A stretch of 64,000 bases of DNA from Anoxynatronum sibiricum (GCF_039414295.1 NZ_JBCITM010000001.1:372001-436000); one strand, 5' to 3'. Positions 16,724 through 26,034 are shown, counted from the first letter of the stretch. The notes: generated from the letters alone by a model not told the origin. Program-made: numbers and translations.

Positions 16724-17683
16724 ATGAAGACAATTGGAGTTTTAACCAGCGGCGGTGATGCACCGGGAATGAATGCTGCCATTCGGGCAGTGGTGCGCAG
16801 CGCCATCTACCATGAATGTAAAGTATACGGCATTCTTCGCGGGTATGAAGGACTTGTGAATGCAAAACTTAAAGAAATGAACCTCTCGTCGGTTGCCGAT
16901 ATCATTCATCGCGGCGGCACCATTTTGCAAACAGCCCGTTGTGAAGATTTTAAAACAGAAGCTGGCCGCAAAAAAGCCTTAAACGTACTGGAAGTATTCA
17001 ATATTGACGGTGTGATTGTTATTGGCGGCGATGGCTCCATGACAGGAGCGGTGAAACTCAATGAAATGGGTATTCCCGCCATTGGCATTCCAGGAACTAT
17101 TGACAATGACCTGGCATATACTGACTACACCATAGGTTTTGACACAGCCATTAACACAGTGGTGGAGGCCATCAGTAAAATCCGTGACACATCAAGTTCT
17201 CATGGTCGTGTGAACATTGTGGAAGTGATGGGAAGACACTGCGGTGACATTGCTCTTTATTGCGGTTTGGCTGGTGGTGCTGAAAGCATTGTCATTCCGG
17301 AAATTCCTCATAACATTGATGAAATCTGTCGCAAGATCATTCGCGGCAAAAATCGGGGCAAGCTGCACAGCCTGATCTTGCTGGCTGAAGGAGCGGGCAA
17401 TGCAATGGAGCTGGCTAAGATAATTGAAGAAAAAACCAGCATGGAAACCCGGGCAACAATTCTTGGGCATATTCAAAGAGGTGGAAGCCCTACAGCGACT
17501 GACAGGATTCTGGCCAGCAAACTGGGAGCTCGTGCTGTTGAACTGCTACTTGGAGGAAAATCGAACCGGGCAGTGGGAATAAAGTGTAATGCCATTGTGG
17601 ATGTGGATATGAAAGAAGCCCTGACCATTGAAAAAACACTGGATATGGACACCTATAACCTGGCTAGCATTTTGTCAATTTAG
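16724..17683 (+). CDS. pfkA: ATP-dependent 6-phosphofructokinase PfkA
   Basis: Phosphorylates fructose-6-phosphate in glycolysis. The 319-residue length equals the classic bacterial enzyme. Motifs in order: GVLTSGGDAPGMNA, the GGDGS ATP-binding loop near residue 101, PGTIDND with the catalytic aspartate, EVMGRHCGDIA, and GHIQRGGSP. Glycine rather than aspartate after GGD marks the ATP-using type, in contrast with the enzyme at 62459-63670. GGAGGA before the ATG at 16724 fixes the start. It is followed 32 bases later by pyk, a standard glycolytic pair. Confidence 0.97.
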   Translation: MKTIGVLTSGGDAPGMNAAIRAVVRSAIYHECKVYGILRGYEGLVNAKLKEMNLSSVADIIHRGGTILQTARCEDFKTEAGRKKALNVLEVFNIDGVIVIGGDGSMTGAVKLNEMGIPAIGIPGTIDNDLAYTDYTIGFDTAINTVVEAISKIRDTSSSHGRVNIVEVMGRHCGDIALYCGLAGGAESIVIPEIPHNIDEICRKIIRGKNRGKLHSLILLAEGAGNAMELAKIIEEKTSMETRATILGHIQRGGSPTATDRILASKLGARAVELLLGGKSNRAVGIKCNAIVDVDMKEALTIEKTLDMDTYNLASILSI

Positions 17684-17715
17684 CCAAGTAACGGTGTCAA
17701 AAGAGGAGTGAAAAA

Positions 17716-19473
17716 ATGAAAAGAACAAAAATCGTATGTACTCTGGGACCCGCCAGCGAATCAAAAGAAGTATTTAAAGAGCTGGTGACTCACGGTTTGA
17801 ACGTGGCACGACTGAATTTTTCACATGGATCTCATGAAGAACATAAGAAGCGCATTGACGTCATTAAAGAAGTGCGCCGGGAAATGAAGATTCCGGTGGC
17901 TATTCTGTTGGATACCAAGGGCCCGGAGATCAGAACCGGCAAGTTTGAGTTGCCTGAAGTGATGCTGGAAGAAGGTCAAACCTTCACCATTACCACCCGC
18001 GATGTTCTGGGAACTCAAGAGATCTGCAATGTCAGCTACGAAGGACTGCCGGGAGATGTAAGTGCTGGATCTCAGATTCTCATCGATGACGGACTGGTAG
18101 GCCTGGAAGTGCTGGAAGTTAAAGATGAAACTGACATCGTCTGTCGAGTTCTCAATGGTGGAATCGTAAAAAATCATAAAGGGGTTAATGTACCCAACGT
18201 GAGCATTAACCTGCCGGCCATCACACCAAAAGACCGGGCTGATATTGAGTTTGGCATTGAGAACGGCATCGACTTTATTGCCGCCTCATTTGTGCGAAAA
18301 TCTGCAGATGTACTGGCTATTCGTGAAATTCTTGAGCAAAACAATGCCGGCTACATTCAAATCATATCAAAAATCGAGAATCAGGAAGGCATGGATAACC
18401 TGGACGAAATCATCGAAGCCTCTGACGGGATCATGGTGGCCCGGGGGGATCTGGGGGTTGAAATTCCCACAGAAGAAGTTCCGCTGGCGCAAAAGAGTAT
18501 GATTCGCAAGTGCAACAAGGTGGGAAAACCTGTTATCACCGCCACACAGATGCTGGATTCCATGATTCGCAACCCCCGCCCCACCCGGGCAGAAGTCACA
18601 GACGTTGCCAATGCCATTTTTGATGGTACTGATGCCATCATGCTTTCTGGCGAAACTGCAGCTGGTAAATATCCGGTGGATGCAGTTAAAACCATGTCTG
18701 TTATTGCTCGGCGCACAGAATCAGCCATTGACTACCGTGAACTGCTCCGCAGCAAAGATCTCAACAAGGAAACCAGTATCACTGATGCCATCAGCAACGC
18801 CACCTGCAATATTGCCATGGATCTGGGGGCTTCAGCCATCGTCACGGCCACTTCATCTGGCTATACCGCCCGCATGGTTTCCAAGTTCCGGCCAGCACAG
18901 ATCATTGTGGCTGCCACCACTGATAAGCGGGTAACCCGACAGTTAAGCCTTTGCTGGGGTGTTTACTCAGTACTGACCAGTCATCTTGAATCCACTGATG
19001 ATATCATTGAATCTTCCATTGCCAAAGCCCTTGAATGCGAACTGATTCAACGGGGTGATCTGGTGGTGATCACAGCAGGTGTTCCTGTAGGGGTTTCCGG
19101 CACAACGAATCTTATCAAAGCCCATATTGTCGGTGAAGTATTGGTGGCAGGGATGGGCATCGGTAAACGAGCAGCCACAGGAAGAGTGCGCTTCGTCACC
19201 AGTGATCCTGAAACATGGAAAGGTTTTGAAGACGGTGACATTTTGGTGGCCGTCATGACCGACGCAGACCTGGTACCTCTCATGAACAGGGCTGGTGCTA
19301 TTGTAACTGAAGCAGGAGGTCTGACCAGCCATGCTGCTGTGGTGGGGCTGAATCTTGAGAAGCCAACTGTGGTGGGCGTCACTGATGCCCTGACAACACT
19401 TAAACCAGGCGATCTGGTAACTGTAGACTCTGGCAGTGGGCAAATTTACAGTGGTCGTACCCAGGTGCTATAA
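17716..19473 (+). CDS. pyk: Pyruvate kinase with C-terminal PEP-utiliser domain
   Basis: Converts phosphoenolpyruvate and ADP to pyruvate and ATP. The barrel shows KIVCTLGPAS, NFSHG, DTKGPEIRTG, the metal and phosphate motif ISKIENQEG, VARGDLGVEIP and the TATQMLDSM signature. After about residue 475 there is an extra domain ending in AGGLTSHAAVVG, the swivelling PEP-synthase-like histidine domain. The total of 585 residues matches the Bacillus/Geobacillus form, where this extra domain is normal. AAGAGGAG precedes the ATG. Probably co-transcribed with pfkA. Confidence 0.97.
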   Translation: MKRTKIVCTLGPASESKEVFKELVTHGLNVARLNFSHGSHEEHKKRIDVIKEVRREMKIPVAILLDTKGPEIRTGKFELPEVMLEEGQTFTITTRDVLGTQEICNVSYEGLPGDVSAGSQILIDDGLVGLEVLEVKDETDIVCRVLNGGIVKNHKGVNVPNVSINLPAITPKDRADIEFGIENGIDFIAASFVRKSADVLAIREILEQNNAGYIQIISKIENQEGMDNLDEIIEASDGIMVARGDLGVEIPTEEVPLAQKSMIRKCNKVGKPVITATQMLDSMIRNPRPTRAEVTDVANAIFDGTDAIMLSGETAAGKYPVDAVKTMSVIARRTESAIDYRELLRSKDLNKETSITDAISNATCNIAMDLGASAIVTATSSGYTARMVSKFRPAQIIVAATTDKRVTRQLSLCWGVYSVLTSHLESTDDIIESSIAKALECELIQRGDLVVITAGVPVGVSGTTNLIKAHIVGEVLVAGMGIGKRAATGRVRFVTSDPETWKGFEDGDILVAVMTDADLVPLMNRAGAIVTEAGGLTSHAAVVGLNLEKPTVVGVTDALTTLKPGDLVTVDSGSGQIYSGRTQVL

Positions 19474-19600
19474 CCAGGGTACTCGTGTGTAAAAATAGAT
19501 TAACTTGGAGTTTACACAAGATTAACCAAAAAGAGAGACCTATCACCTATAATGAAAACAGGTAACATCCTCTCCCTTTTATGATATGCAGTAATACTTG

Positions 19601-19632
19601 GGGGCTGCCAACATGGCAGCCCCGCTTTTTTT
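19601..19632 (+). terminator. Strong terminator after pyk
   Basis: A perfect 10-bp GC-rich stem, GGGGCTGCCA (19601-19610) with TGGCAGCCCC (19614-19623), loop ACA, then GC and seven T. It lies 127 bases past the pyk stop; nothing else is evident in that gap. Confidence 0.88.
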
Positions 19633-19708
19633 GCCTGAAAAACAGCCATAGCGTTGAAAATATGCTATCATGAAACAGAAGCAGACATAGCCAAACGTTC
19701 CAAACCGA

Positions 19709-21037
19709 TTACAACTCCGGGTTCATATAAGGTGGAGCATACCACGGTTCAGCAAGTGAAGGTTCTATGATCACGTTGGGAAGACGCCCCTCCACCTGAA
19801 ATTGAACTGCATCAACCAGGTCGAGCGAAGTCATGCTTAAGATCAGGCTGTCCAACATCAGTCTTCCCCGAAGGGGATTTTCAGTAAAAACATCTTCAAA
19901 GGGCTGGTTGAAACTCAGTATCAAAACGCCCTCTTGCAAAGTGTAGTTCAGCAGATTAACTTCATGTGGAACAGTGGGCTGAAGCTCCATACCATATTCA
20001 GGGCGGCCATCCAGCATCAGCTGGCGTACCAGATCTGGCACAGCAATCAGCTGGTTATCAACTTCGCGTGGCAGCAACAGAGCTCGACCATTCGGTGTGC
20101 GGTAGGCGATCCAGACAAATGGACCCGCAGCAGGTTCAAAAGGTTGATCAGTCACCAGATCCCGGAAACCTTCAGGCACAATCCGGTTATCAAAGTAAAA
20201 CTGAATGCGGAGCACCTCCGGGATGGTCCCCAGAGATTCAACCAGACTGAAAGCAGCCATTCGAGCTACATTGGGGTATTCATTATAAAAGCCCAACTGA
20301 CTAGAAAGATAAAGGCTGGCAGTACCGCCCGAAAGTTGAATGCGGGGCACCGGTGGAATGGGAGAGCGGTTAAAAAGACCAAGAGCTGCAGCAGGGCCGG
20401 CTTCCAGTTGAGTCACCGTTTCCCGCAGTGTTGTATTCGTTTGAGGAACAAAACGGCTGATAGGAATCAGGTACCTGGACGATTCATCTGGAAAAAACAG
20501 ACGCAAAGCACTTTCATTGGAAGCTCGTTCATACCTGGCCGGCTCATAGTGAACCAGTGAGATAAAGGTAAATGAAACCTCTTGGGCATCAGCCATCAAT
20601 TGACCTTGACGGTTGCGGGGAGTTACTGACAGTTGATAACGGCCGTCAGGCAGATCAAGTGCTTCTTGAGCCAATATAACAGAGCTGTGGAACACCACCC
20701 GACCATCTTCAAGGGTCTCATAACTGGTGCTGGCCGCCAGCAAGTCTGTCACAGGATGATGCGAGGCTTCGTCACCAGAGAATAATTGCAACTCAAATGG
20801 TTGCTCTTCATGGGGGAGCTCCTCATCATCAAGACCAGAGACATTCATTTCAACTACGATTTCATATTGCTGGCTATTCATCGGGTTGAGTAAGACATCA
20901 AAATCAAGCGATTGCTGAACAACCGGGTCTGAAGAAATCTCCAAATTCAGGTCAATGGTGTCAGTATACAGAGGAATGCCGGCTCCAACAAAACTGAGAG
21001 CCAGTAAGAGTAGAATGATTTTTATGAGATAACGCAT
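19709..21037 (-). CDS. Secreted or membrane-anchored protein with two GerMN domains
   Basis: From ATG 21037 the product is about 442 residues and starts MRYLIKIILLLLALSFVG, a signal peptide or single membrane anchor. Two C-terminal copies of a GerMN-like module follow: LRLFFPDESSRYLIPISR with LEAGPAAALGLFNRSPIPP, and a second with LNYTLQEGVLILSFNQPF. The N-terminal 130 residues form an extracytoplasmic beta-rich region I do not recognise. GerMN domains occur in spore germination and sporulation proteins of Bacillota, suggesting a role at the spore or cell surface. An upstream extension to 21310 overlaps the divergent rlmD gene and has no family support. The ribosome binding site is weak. Confidence 0.75.
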   Translation of the reverse strand: MRYLIKIILLLLALSFVGAGIPLYTDTIDLNLEISSDPVVQQSLDFDVLLNPMNSQQYEIVVEMNVSGLDDEELPHEEQPFELQLFSGDEASHHPVTDLLAASTSYETLEDGRVVFHSSVILAQEALDLPDGRYQLSVTPRNRQGQLMADAQEVSFTFISLVHYEPARYERASNESALRLFFPDESSRYLIPISRFVPQTNTTLRETVTQLEAGPAAALGLFNRSPIPPVPRIQLSGGTASLYLSSQLGFYNEYPNVARMAAFSLVESLGTIPEVLRIQFYFDNRIVPEGFRDLVTDQPFEPAAGPFVWIAYRTPNGRALLLPREVDNQLIAVPDLVRQLMLDGRPEYGMELQPTVPHEVNLLNYTLQEGVLILSFNQPFEDVFTENPLRGRLMLDSLILSMTSLDLVDAVQFQVEGRLPNVIIEPSLAEPWYAPPYMNPEL

Positions 21038-21139
21038 GGAAGCCACTCGCTTTCTGTCGTTATAATTAATATAGGTACCCACTACTACATGATAACACGA
21101 ATAGACCGTAAAGGGTACCATGTAAAGGAGCGGATTACT

Positions 21140-22492
21140 TTGAAACTCAATGAAAAATTCACCGTGACCATCGAAGACCTGACCCATGAAGGAGAAGGAG
21201 TGGCAAAAGTTGACGGATTTCCCCTGTTTATTCCTAATGCGCTGCCGGGAGATGAAATGGTGGTCATGGTGACCAGGGTACGTAAAAACTTTGGACTGGC
21301 AAGCAAACAACAGTTAATAAACCCATCGCCCAACCGGGTAAATCCACTATGTGAATTATTTAATCAATGCGGCGGTTGCCAAACCATGTCCCTGAACTAT
21401 CCCACACAATTGATATTCAAAGAGAAGCGAGTGAGTGATTCACTGAAAAGAATTGGCAAAATAGACACAGTGGTAAAGCCGGTACTGGGCATGAAAGAGC
21501 CTTGGCATTACCGCAACAAAGCCCAGTTTCCCATCGGTCTGTCCCACCATAAACTGTCCATCGGCTTTTACCGTCAGGGCAGTCACGATATTATCGATAC
21601 CCGAAAGTGCCACATTCAGCATTCCATCATGGAAAACGTCGTCAAAATCCTGCGTGACTTTCTTGAAAAAGAGCACATCTCTATATATAACGAAACCACA
21701 AACACCGGACTTGTGCGCCACCTGGTGACAAAAGTGGGATTTGCCACTGGTGAGGTGATGGTGATTCTGGTGATCAACGGAAAACACCTGCCAAAATCTC
21801 ATCTTTTAGTGGAAGCATTGCAACAGGTGAACGGCTTGGTGAGTGTGGTATTGAACGAAAATACGAAGCGAACCAATGTGATTATGGGGAAAGAAAATCA
21901 GGTGATCTTCGGCAAGGCTTATTTGACTGATCGGCTTCACCACCTTGATTTTCAGATATCACCCCATGCCTTCTTTCAGGTGAACCCTGCTCAAACAGAG
22001 GTACTTTACGATAAAGTGCTGGAAATGGCTTCTCTCACCGGAAGCGAAACCGTCATGGACCTGTACTGCGGTATCGGCACCATCAGCCTGTTTCTGGCAC
22101 AAAAAGCCCGGAAAGTGATCGGCATTGAATCTGTCGAACCTGCTGTTGAAGACGCCCGGGCAAATGCTCACCTAAACCATATTTCCAACGTTGAGTTCAT
22201 GGCTGGCCCTGCAGAAAATTGGATGCCTCAACTGGCCCAATCAGGAATTCAACCAGAAGTCATTGTGGTGGACCCACCCCGTAAAGGTTGTGATGAGGTG
22301 GTACTGCTTGCCATGATACAAATGAATCCAGATCGTATTGTTTACGTTTCCTGCAACCCGGCGACCTTGGCCAGAGACCTGCGCATTTTAGAAGATGGAG
22401 GGTACCAAACATTGGAAGTGCAGCCAGTTGATCTTTTTCCACATACTAGCCACGTTGAGACGGTAGTATTGATGTCAAGAGCGGAGAAATAG
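21140..22492 (+). CDS. rlmD: 23S rRNA (uracil-5-)-methyltransferase, RlmD/RumA family
   Basis: SAM-dependent m5U methyltransferase. An N-terminal TRAM domain (VTIEDLTHEGEGVAKVDG) is followed by the [4Fe-4S] motif CELFNQCGGCQTM. The catalytic domain has QVNPAQTEVLYD, DLYCGIGTISLFLA, DPPRKGCD and the nucleophile segment SCNPATLARDL. The length from TTG 21140 is 450 residues, normal for the family; AAGGAG lies nine bases upstream, whereas an ATG at 21089 lacks a site. Whether it modifies U747, U1939 or both in 23S rRNA (RlmC, RlmD or RlmCD) cannot be decided from sequence. Confidence 0.9.
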   Translation: MKLNEKFTVTIEDLTHEGEGVAKVDGFPLFIPNALPGDEMVVMVTRVRKNFGLASKQQLINPSPNRVNPLCELFNQCGGCQTMSLNYPTQLIFKEKRVSDSLKRIGKIDTVVKPVLGMKEPWHYRNKAQFPIGLSHHKLSIGFYRQGSHDIIDTRKCHIQHSIMENVVKILRDFLEKEHISIYNETTNTGLVRHLVTKVGFATGEVMVILVINGKHLPKSHLLVEALQQVNGLVSVVLNENTKRTNVIMGKENQVIFGKAYLTDRLHHLDFQISPHAFFQVNPAQTEVLYDKVLEMASLTGSETVMDLYCGIGTISLFLAQKARKVIGIESVEPAVEDARANAHLNHISNVEFMAGPAENWMPQLAQSGIQPEVIVVDPPRKGCDEVVLLAMIQMNPDRIVYVSCNPATLARDLRILEDGGYQTLEVQPVDLFPHTSHVETVVLMSRAEK

Positions 22493-22717
22493 ACTGAGAT
22501 AAAGGCTTGAAAAATTGAAGATAATTAATATAAGTTTGTTGAACTGCCATCATAACAGTTGAATTTTGAGATGAACTCTTGTAAATCCTAAGTCCACTCG
22601 TTAGTATTAGAATAGGAGATGGTGTTGACAGTCGAACATATCAGTTTAATAAGAAGTGACCAGACTGCGGTGAAAGTTACTTGCAACATTGCAAAACAAA
22701 TGGAAAAGGTGAATGAT

Positions 22718-23152
22718 ATGCATCGGGCAACGATAAGAGTGTTTCAGAAAAAAGACTTAAACACTGTCATGGAACTGTGGCTTGACACAAATACGGCGGC
22801 GCATGACTTTATCGGTGAAGACTACTGGAGAGCCAATTATGACACAGTGAAACAAATGATTCCTGATGCGGCGGTGTATGTTTATGAAGACCAATCAGTT
22901 AAGGGATTCGTCGGACTCATCGGCAATTATCTTGCCGGCATTTTCATTGAAAAAAGCGAACAATCAAAGGGGATTGGAAAGCTGCTATTGGATTACATTA
23001 AAATGAATAACGAAGACCTGCTGCTGCAGGTTTACAAGAAAAACAGCAGGGCTGTTCAGTTTTACCAACGAGAAGGGTTCGTGGTTGACAAAGAGCAGAT
23101 TGATGAAAACACCAATGAAATTGAACTTGTGATGAAGTGGAGAAAAAAATGA
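22718..23152 (+). CDS. GNAT-family N-acetyltransferase
   Basis: A 144-residue protein with the GNAT fold: MHRATIRVFQKKDLNTVMELW at the start, the acetyl-CoA pyrophosphate loop in EKSEQSKGIGKLLLDYI, and VYKKNSRAVQFYQREGF near the end. The layout resembles the YjaB/YiaC type of small acetyltransferases. Substrate is unknown. AAAAGGTGA precedes ATG 22718. The stop overlaps the next gene by four bases (ATGA), so the two are translationally coupled. The 225-base gap upstream is AT-rich and shows no clear promoter. Confidence 0.85.
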   Translation: MHRATIRVFQKKDLNTVMELWLDTNTAAHDFIGEDYWRANYDTVKQMIPDAAVYVYEDQSVKGFVGLIGNYLAGIFIEKSEQSKGIGKLLLDYIKMNNEDLLLQVYKKNSRAVQFYQREGFVVDKEQIDENTNEIELVMKWRKK

Positions 23153-23961
23153 AAAGTGACGATACTAACAGTTTGCGAGCCACCCTCAGAATTGACTGTG
23201 ATAAATGCAGTGGATTATGCTGCATGGCTTTGTATTGCACGAAAACAGACGGGTTTCCAGAGAATAAAGAAGCAGGAGTGCCCTGCAAGCAACTGATGCC
23301 TGACTTTCGATGCCGCATACATTCGATGTTGGCAAAAAAGGGTATGAAAGGGTGTCTGGCCTACGATTGCTTTGGGGCAGGGCAAAAGGTGACACAAGGG
23401 ATATATGCCAACGAAGACTGGAAAAAGAATCCTGAAAAGGCAACAGAAATATGTCGGGTCTTTATGATGGTCTTTCAACTTCACCAAATGATATGGTATT
23501 TGCTGGAGGCCCTGTCGTTGGTGACAGATGAGAGTGAGCGGCGAAAATTTCATGATTTGATGGCAGCCGGCAGGCAGTTGACAACCCTTCCGGTTGAAGA
23601 GATGCTAAAAGTTGATTTGACAGCATATCATGGAAAGGTCAACCAGGTGTTAAAACAAGTGAGCAGCAGAATCGCCTCTGTTTCATCGAAGAAAGCAAAC
23701 AACAGTGACTATTTCGGGAAAAATTTCAAAAAATCAAATCTTAACGGTAGAGATTTCAGCATGGCCATAATGGTTGCGGCCAATTTAGAAGGATGCAGCC
23801 TCAAGGGCACCAATTTTTTGGGTGCTGACTTGCGCGATGCCAACATTAAAAACACCGATTTGAGCGAGGCTGTATTTCTAACCCAAATGCAGGTAAATGC
23901 CACTCTGGGCAATTCAAACACCAAGCTTCCCACCACTATTTCCCGGCCGGCTGTCTGGTGA
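23149..23961 (+). CDS. Pentapeptide-repeat protein with N-terminal cysteine cluster
   Basis: A 270-residue protein in two parts. The first 75 residues are Cys-rich: CDKCSGLCC, CRIHSMLAKKGMKGC and YDCFGAGQKV, which suggests a metal or Fe-S site. A helical middle follows. From about residue 190 to 245 there are pentapeptide repeats of the A(D/N)LxX type (NFKKSNLNGRDFS, ANLEGCSLKGTNFLGADLRDANIKNTDLSEA), predicted to form a right-handed quadrilateral beta helix. Such Cys-plus-pentapeptide proteins occur in Bacillota and actinomycetes without known function. The ATG at 23149 overlaps the acetyltransferase stop; an ATG at 23137 is an alternative. Confidence 0.82.
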   Translation: MKSDDTNSLRATLRIDCDKCSGLCCMALYCTKTDGFPENKEAGVPCKQLMPDFRCRIHSMLAKKGMKGCLAYDCFGAGQKVTQGIYANEDWKKNPEKATEICRVFMMVFQLHQMIWYLLEALSLVTDESERRKFHDLMAAGRQLTTLPVEEMLKVDLTAYHGKVNQVLKQVSSRIASVSSKKANNSDYFGKNFKKSNLNGRDFSMAIMVAANLEGCSLKGTNFLGADLRDANIKNTDLSEAVFLTQMQVNATLGNSNTKLPTTISRPAVW

Positions 23962-24066
23962 TGATCGAGTTTGATTCATTGTCATAAAGTTTTTCGCAAA
24001 AAGAGCATTGACAGTCAAGTGGAAAGCACACGATCATGCTATTCTTGTGGCAAGGAGGTGCTTAAA

Positions 24067-25014
24067 ATGCACGCATGGGAACAAATCCAAAAGACGGTCG
24101 ATTATATTGAAGATGAGTTGAGTGAAGAGATTCAGATCGAAACATTGGCACATATGGCAGGACTTTCGCGGTTTTATTTTCAAAGACTTTTCAAGAGGCT
24201 GGTTAAAAGACCAGTCAACGAATACATTAAACTTCGACGACTGGCCAGAGCATCGGCTGCACTAACGGATACAGACAGGCGAATCGTTGATGTGGCGATG
24301 GACTTCGGATTCTCTTCTCACGAAACTTTTACCCGCGCATTTAAGGAGGCTTACGGGATTACGCCGGAGGAATATCGGGCTGTGCCGGTTCGACTTAATC
24401 AGATTTACAAGCCAGAGTTGTTGTTGAATTATACAATGATTGATGAAGATGTGCCGCTTATCACCAACAGCATCGTTATCGAGATAACGCGTAAAAAAGT
24501 GGATACAGCCCAAATCTATGCCGGGCTTTCTGCTCAAGTTCCCATTTCACAGGCCCCGGTGGGTGAAGCTACCGGTATCGACATACCGGGACAGTTATGG
24601 GATGCATTCCATCGCCAAAAGGTTGATATGCCTCATATTGTGCAGGATAGTGCTGAAATAGGAGTGTCGATGATGGGCGAGACTGAAAACGGAACCTTTA
24701 CTTATTTTGTGGGGGGAGCTTCGAAATCAAACACGGCAGATGACGGTCACATGACAACTTGGCAACTGGCTGCAGGTGAATATGTGGTTTGTTGTTTTGA
24801 AGCAGAAAATGTTGAGACGCTCACCACGCAAGCCCTGGGGAAAGCGATTAGCTATCTGTTTGGAACATGGCTGGCAAAACGGGGGCTGGTAACACATTCT
24901 TTTTCAATGGAAAAATATGGCAAACCCATGCCTGATGGAGCCTATATGGAACTTTGGGTGATGCCCGTGCATCTGAAGGATATGGAGAAGCCGCCATCTG
25001 AAGTTGCATCTTGA
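24067..25014 (+). CDS. AraC-family regulator with C-terminal GyrI-like effector domain
   Basis: The N-terminal 100 residues form the two helix-turn-helix motifs of AraC/XylS proteins: EIQIETLAHMAGLSRFYFQRLFK and IVDVAMDFGFSSHETFTRAFKEAYGITPEEYR, here cited only as landmarks. Residues 125 to about 305 form a GyrI-like small-molecule-binding domain, ending in the YMELWVMPV strand. This SoxS/Rob-like arrangement usually senses xenobiotics or antibiotics. AAGGAGGTG precedes ATG 24067, giving 315 residues. The neighbouring pentapeptide-repeat and toroid genes are possible targets, but no operator is evident. Confidence 0.88.
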   Translation: MHAWEQIQKTVDYIEDELSEEIQIETLAHMAGLSRFYFQRLFKRLVKRPVNEYIKLRRLARASAALTDTDRRIVDVAMDFGFSSHETFTRAFKEAYGITPEEYRAVPVRLNQIYKPELLLNYTMIDEDVPLITNSIVIEITRKKVDTAQIYAGLSAQVPISQAPVGEATGIDIPGQLWDAFHRQKVDMPHIVQDSAEIGVSMMGETENGTFTYFVGGASKSNTADDGHMTTWQLAAGEYVVCCFEAENVETLTTQALGKAISYLFGTWLAKRGLVTHSFSMEKYGKPMPDGAYMELWVMPVHLKDMEKPPSEVAS

Positions 25015-25088
25015 ATAAACAGGAACAAGAGATGCTGATCAAGAGATGCTTTTGAAAGAAGGAGGTTTACCCAAGACGTAGCCAGGAG

Positions 25089-25931
25089 GTGACAGGGATA
25101 GGTAAAACTGTGAAGCACCAACAGGACATCGGAACGATTATCGCAAAGAGGTATGATAATGGGGCGGATTTCTGGACCACTCCCGATAAGCGGTTAGGTA
25201 AAGGTGGCCCTTACTCGACGCTTTCCAGCGTGTTATTGCTCCTGGAACTGGGGCTTGACCCCTCAGATCCGTTACTGGTGGGTGCAGCTGATCTGATAAT
25301 CAGTTGTCTGCGAGAAGACGGACGATTTAAGCTTTCTCCCAATGGCGCTATTTATCCTTGCCACACCATCAACGCCGTCAATGTGCTTTGTCATTTGGGT
25401 TACGCAGCAGACCATCGCTTTCAAAAAACTTTTCGGCATCTATTGGAAACGCAGTACAGTGACGGTGGGTGGCGATGTAATAAGTTTAGTTTTGGAAGAG
25501 GCCCCGAAACTGATTATTCGAATCCAGGGCCGACATTAACTGCTTTAGACGCATTTCGCTTCACAAAGCATCTGAACCGGGAACCTGGTCTCAACAAAGC
25601 TGTTGATTTTCTCTTGGAGCATTGGGAGATTCGAAGACCCATTGGGCCCTGCCAGTATGGGATGGGGACGCTGTTTATGCAGGTGGAGTATCCTTTTGCG
25701 ACTTACAACCTCTTTTATTATATATATGTCTTGTCCTTTTACCACCATGCCCGGAAAGACCGAAGGTTTCTTGAGGCGCTGAATGTGCTTGAATCTAAAA
25801 TGCAGGATAATCAAATCGTTGTTCAGCGGGTCAACCGAAAAATCGCCAGCCTGTCATGTTGCCAGAAAGGAAAGGTCAGTGAACTTGGAACAATACGCTA
25901 TCATGAGTTGAAAAGAAATCTGATTGATTAG
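25089..25931 (+). CDS. Prenyltransferase/squalene-oxidase-repeat (alpha/alpha toroid) protein
   Basis: The product, about 280 residues, carries repeated toroid motifs seen in terpene cyclases and prenyltransferases: EDGRFKL, SDGGWRC followed by NPGPTLTALDAFR. It is about half the length of a squalene cyclase and lacks the DXDD catalytic motif, so cyclase activity is unlikely. The start is uncertain: GTG 25089 overlaps AGGAGG (25084-25089), so it would be poorly served. GTG 25110 lies about 20 bases past that site. An ATA codon at 25101 has the best spacing but would be unusual. It follows the AraC gene by 74 bases. Confidence 0.65.
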   Translation: MTGIGKTVKHQQDIGTIIAKRYDNGADFWTTPDKRLGKGGPYSTLSSVLLLLELGLDPSDPLLVGAADLIISCLREDGRFKLSPNGAIYPCHTINAVNVLCHLGYAADHRFQKTFRHLLETQYSDGGWRCNKFSFGRGPETDYSNPGPTLTALDAFRFTKHLNREPGLNKAVDFLLEHWEIRRPIGPCQYGMGTLFMQVEYPFATYNLFYYIYVLSFYHHARKDRRFLEALNVLESKMQDNQIVVQRVNRKIASLSCCQKGKVSELGTIRYHELKRNLID

Positions 25932-25950
25932 TTATCAAACATTAATTTAC

Positions 25951-26034
25951 AAGAGCCGTCATTGCAACCGACTGCAGGTACTGGAGAAAATCCAAAACGC
26001 TGACCGGTTGTGGTGGCGGCTCTTTTAGGCCGCC
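25951..26034 (+). other. Structured intergenic element with two mutually exclusive hairpins
   Basis: AAGAGCCG (25951-25958) pairs with CGGCTCTT (26017-26024), with an inner CAACCG/CGGTTG helix (25965-25970 with 26005-26010). The same 3' strand can instead form GGCGGC (26015-26020) with GCCGCC (26029-26034). The first fold is followed by TTTTA and may be a terminator for the toroid gene; the second would compete with it. The rest of the 239-base gap shows only a TATAAT at 26119-26124 before manA. Confidence 0.45.

Noticed and set aside
19934..20560. 208-codon plus-strand frame inside the GerMN gene
   Set aside because: Opposite strand of a protein with signal peptide and two domains; no motif and no binding site.
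21038..21310. N-terminal extension of the GerMN protein
   Set aside because: Would overlap the start of rlmD and place about 90 residues before a clear signal peptide.
25089..25931. Squalene or hopene cyclase
   Set aside because: Only about half the needed length and no DXDD motif; called a repeat-containing toroid protein instead.
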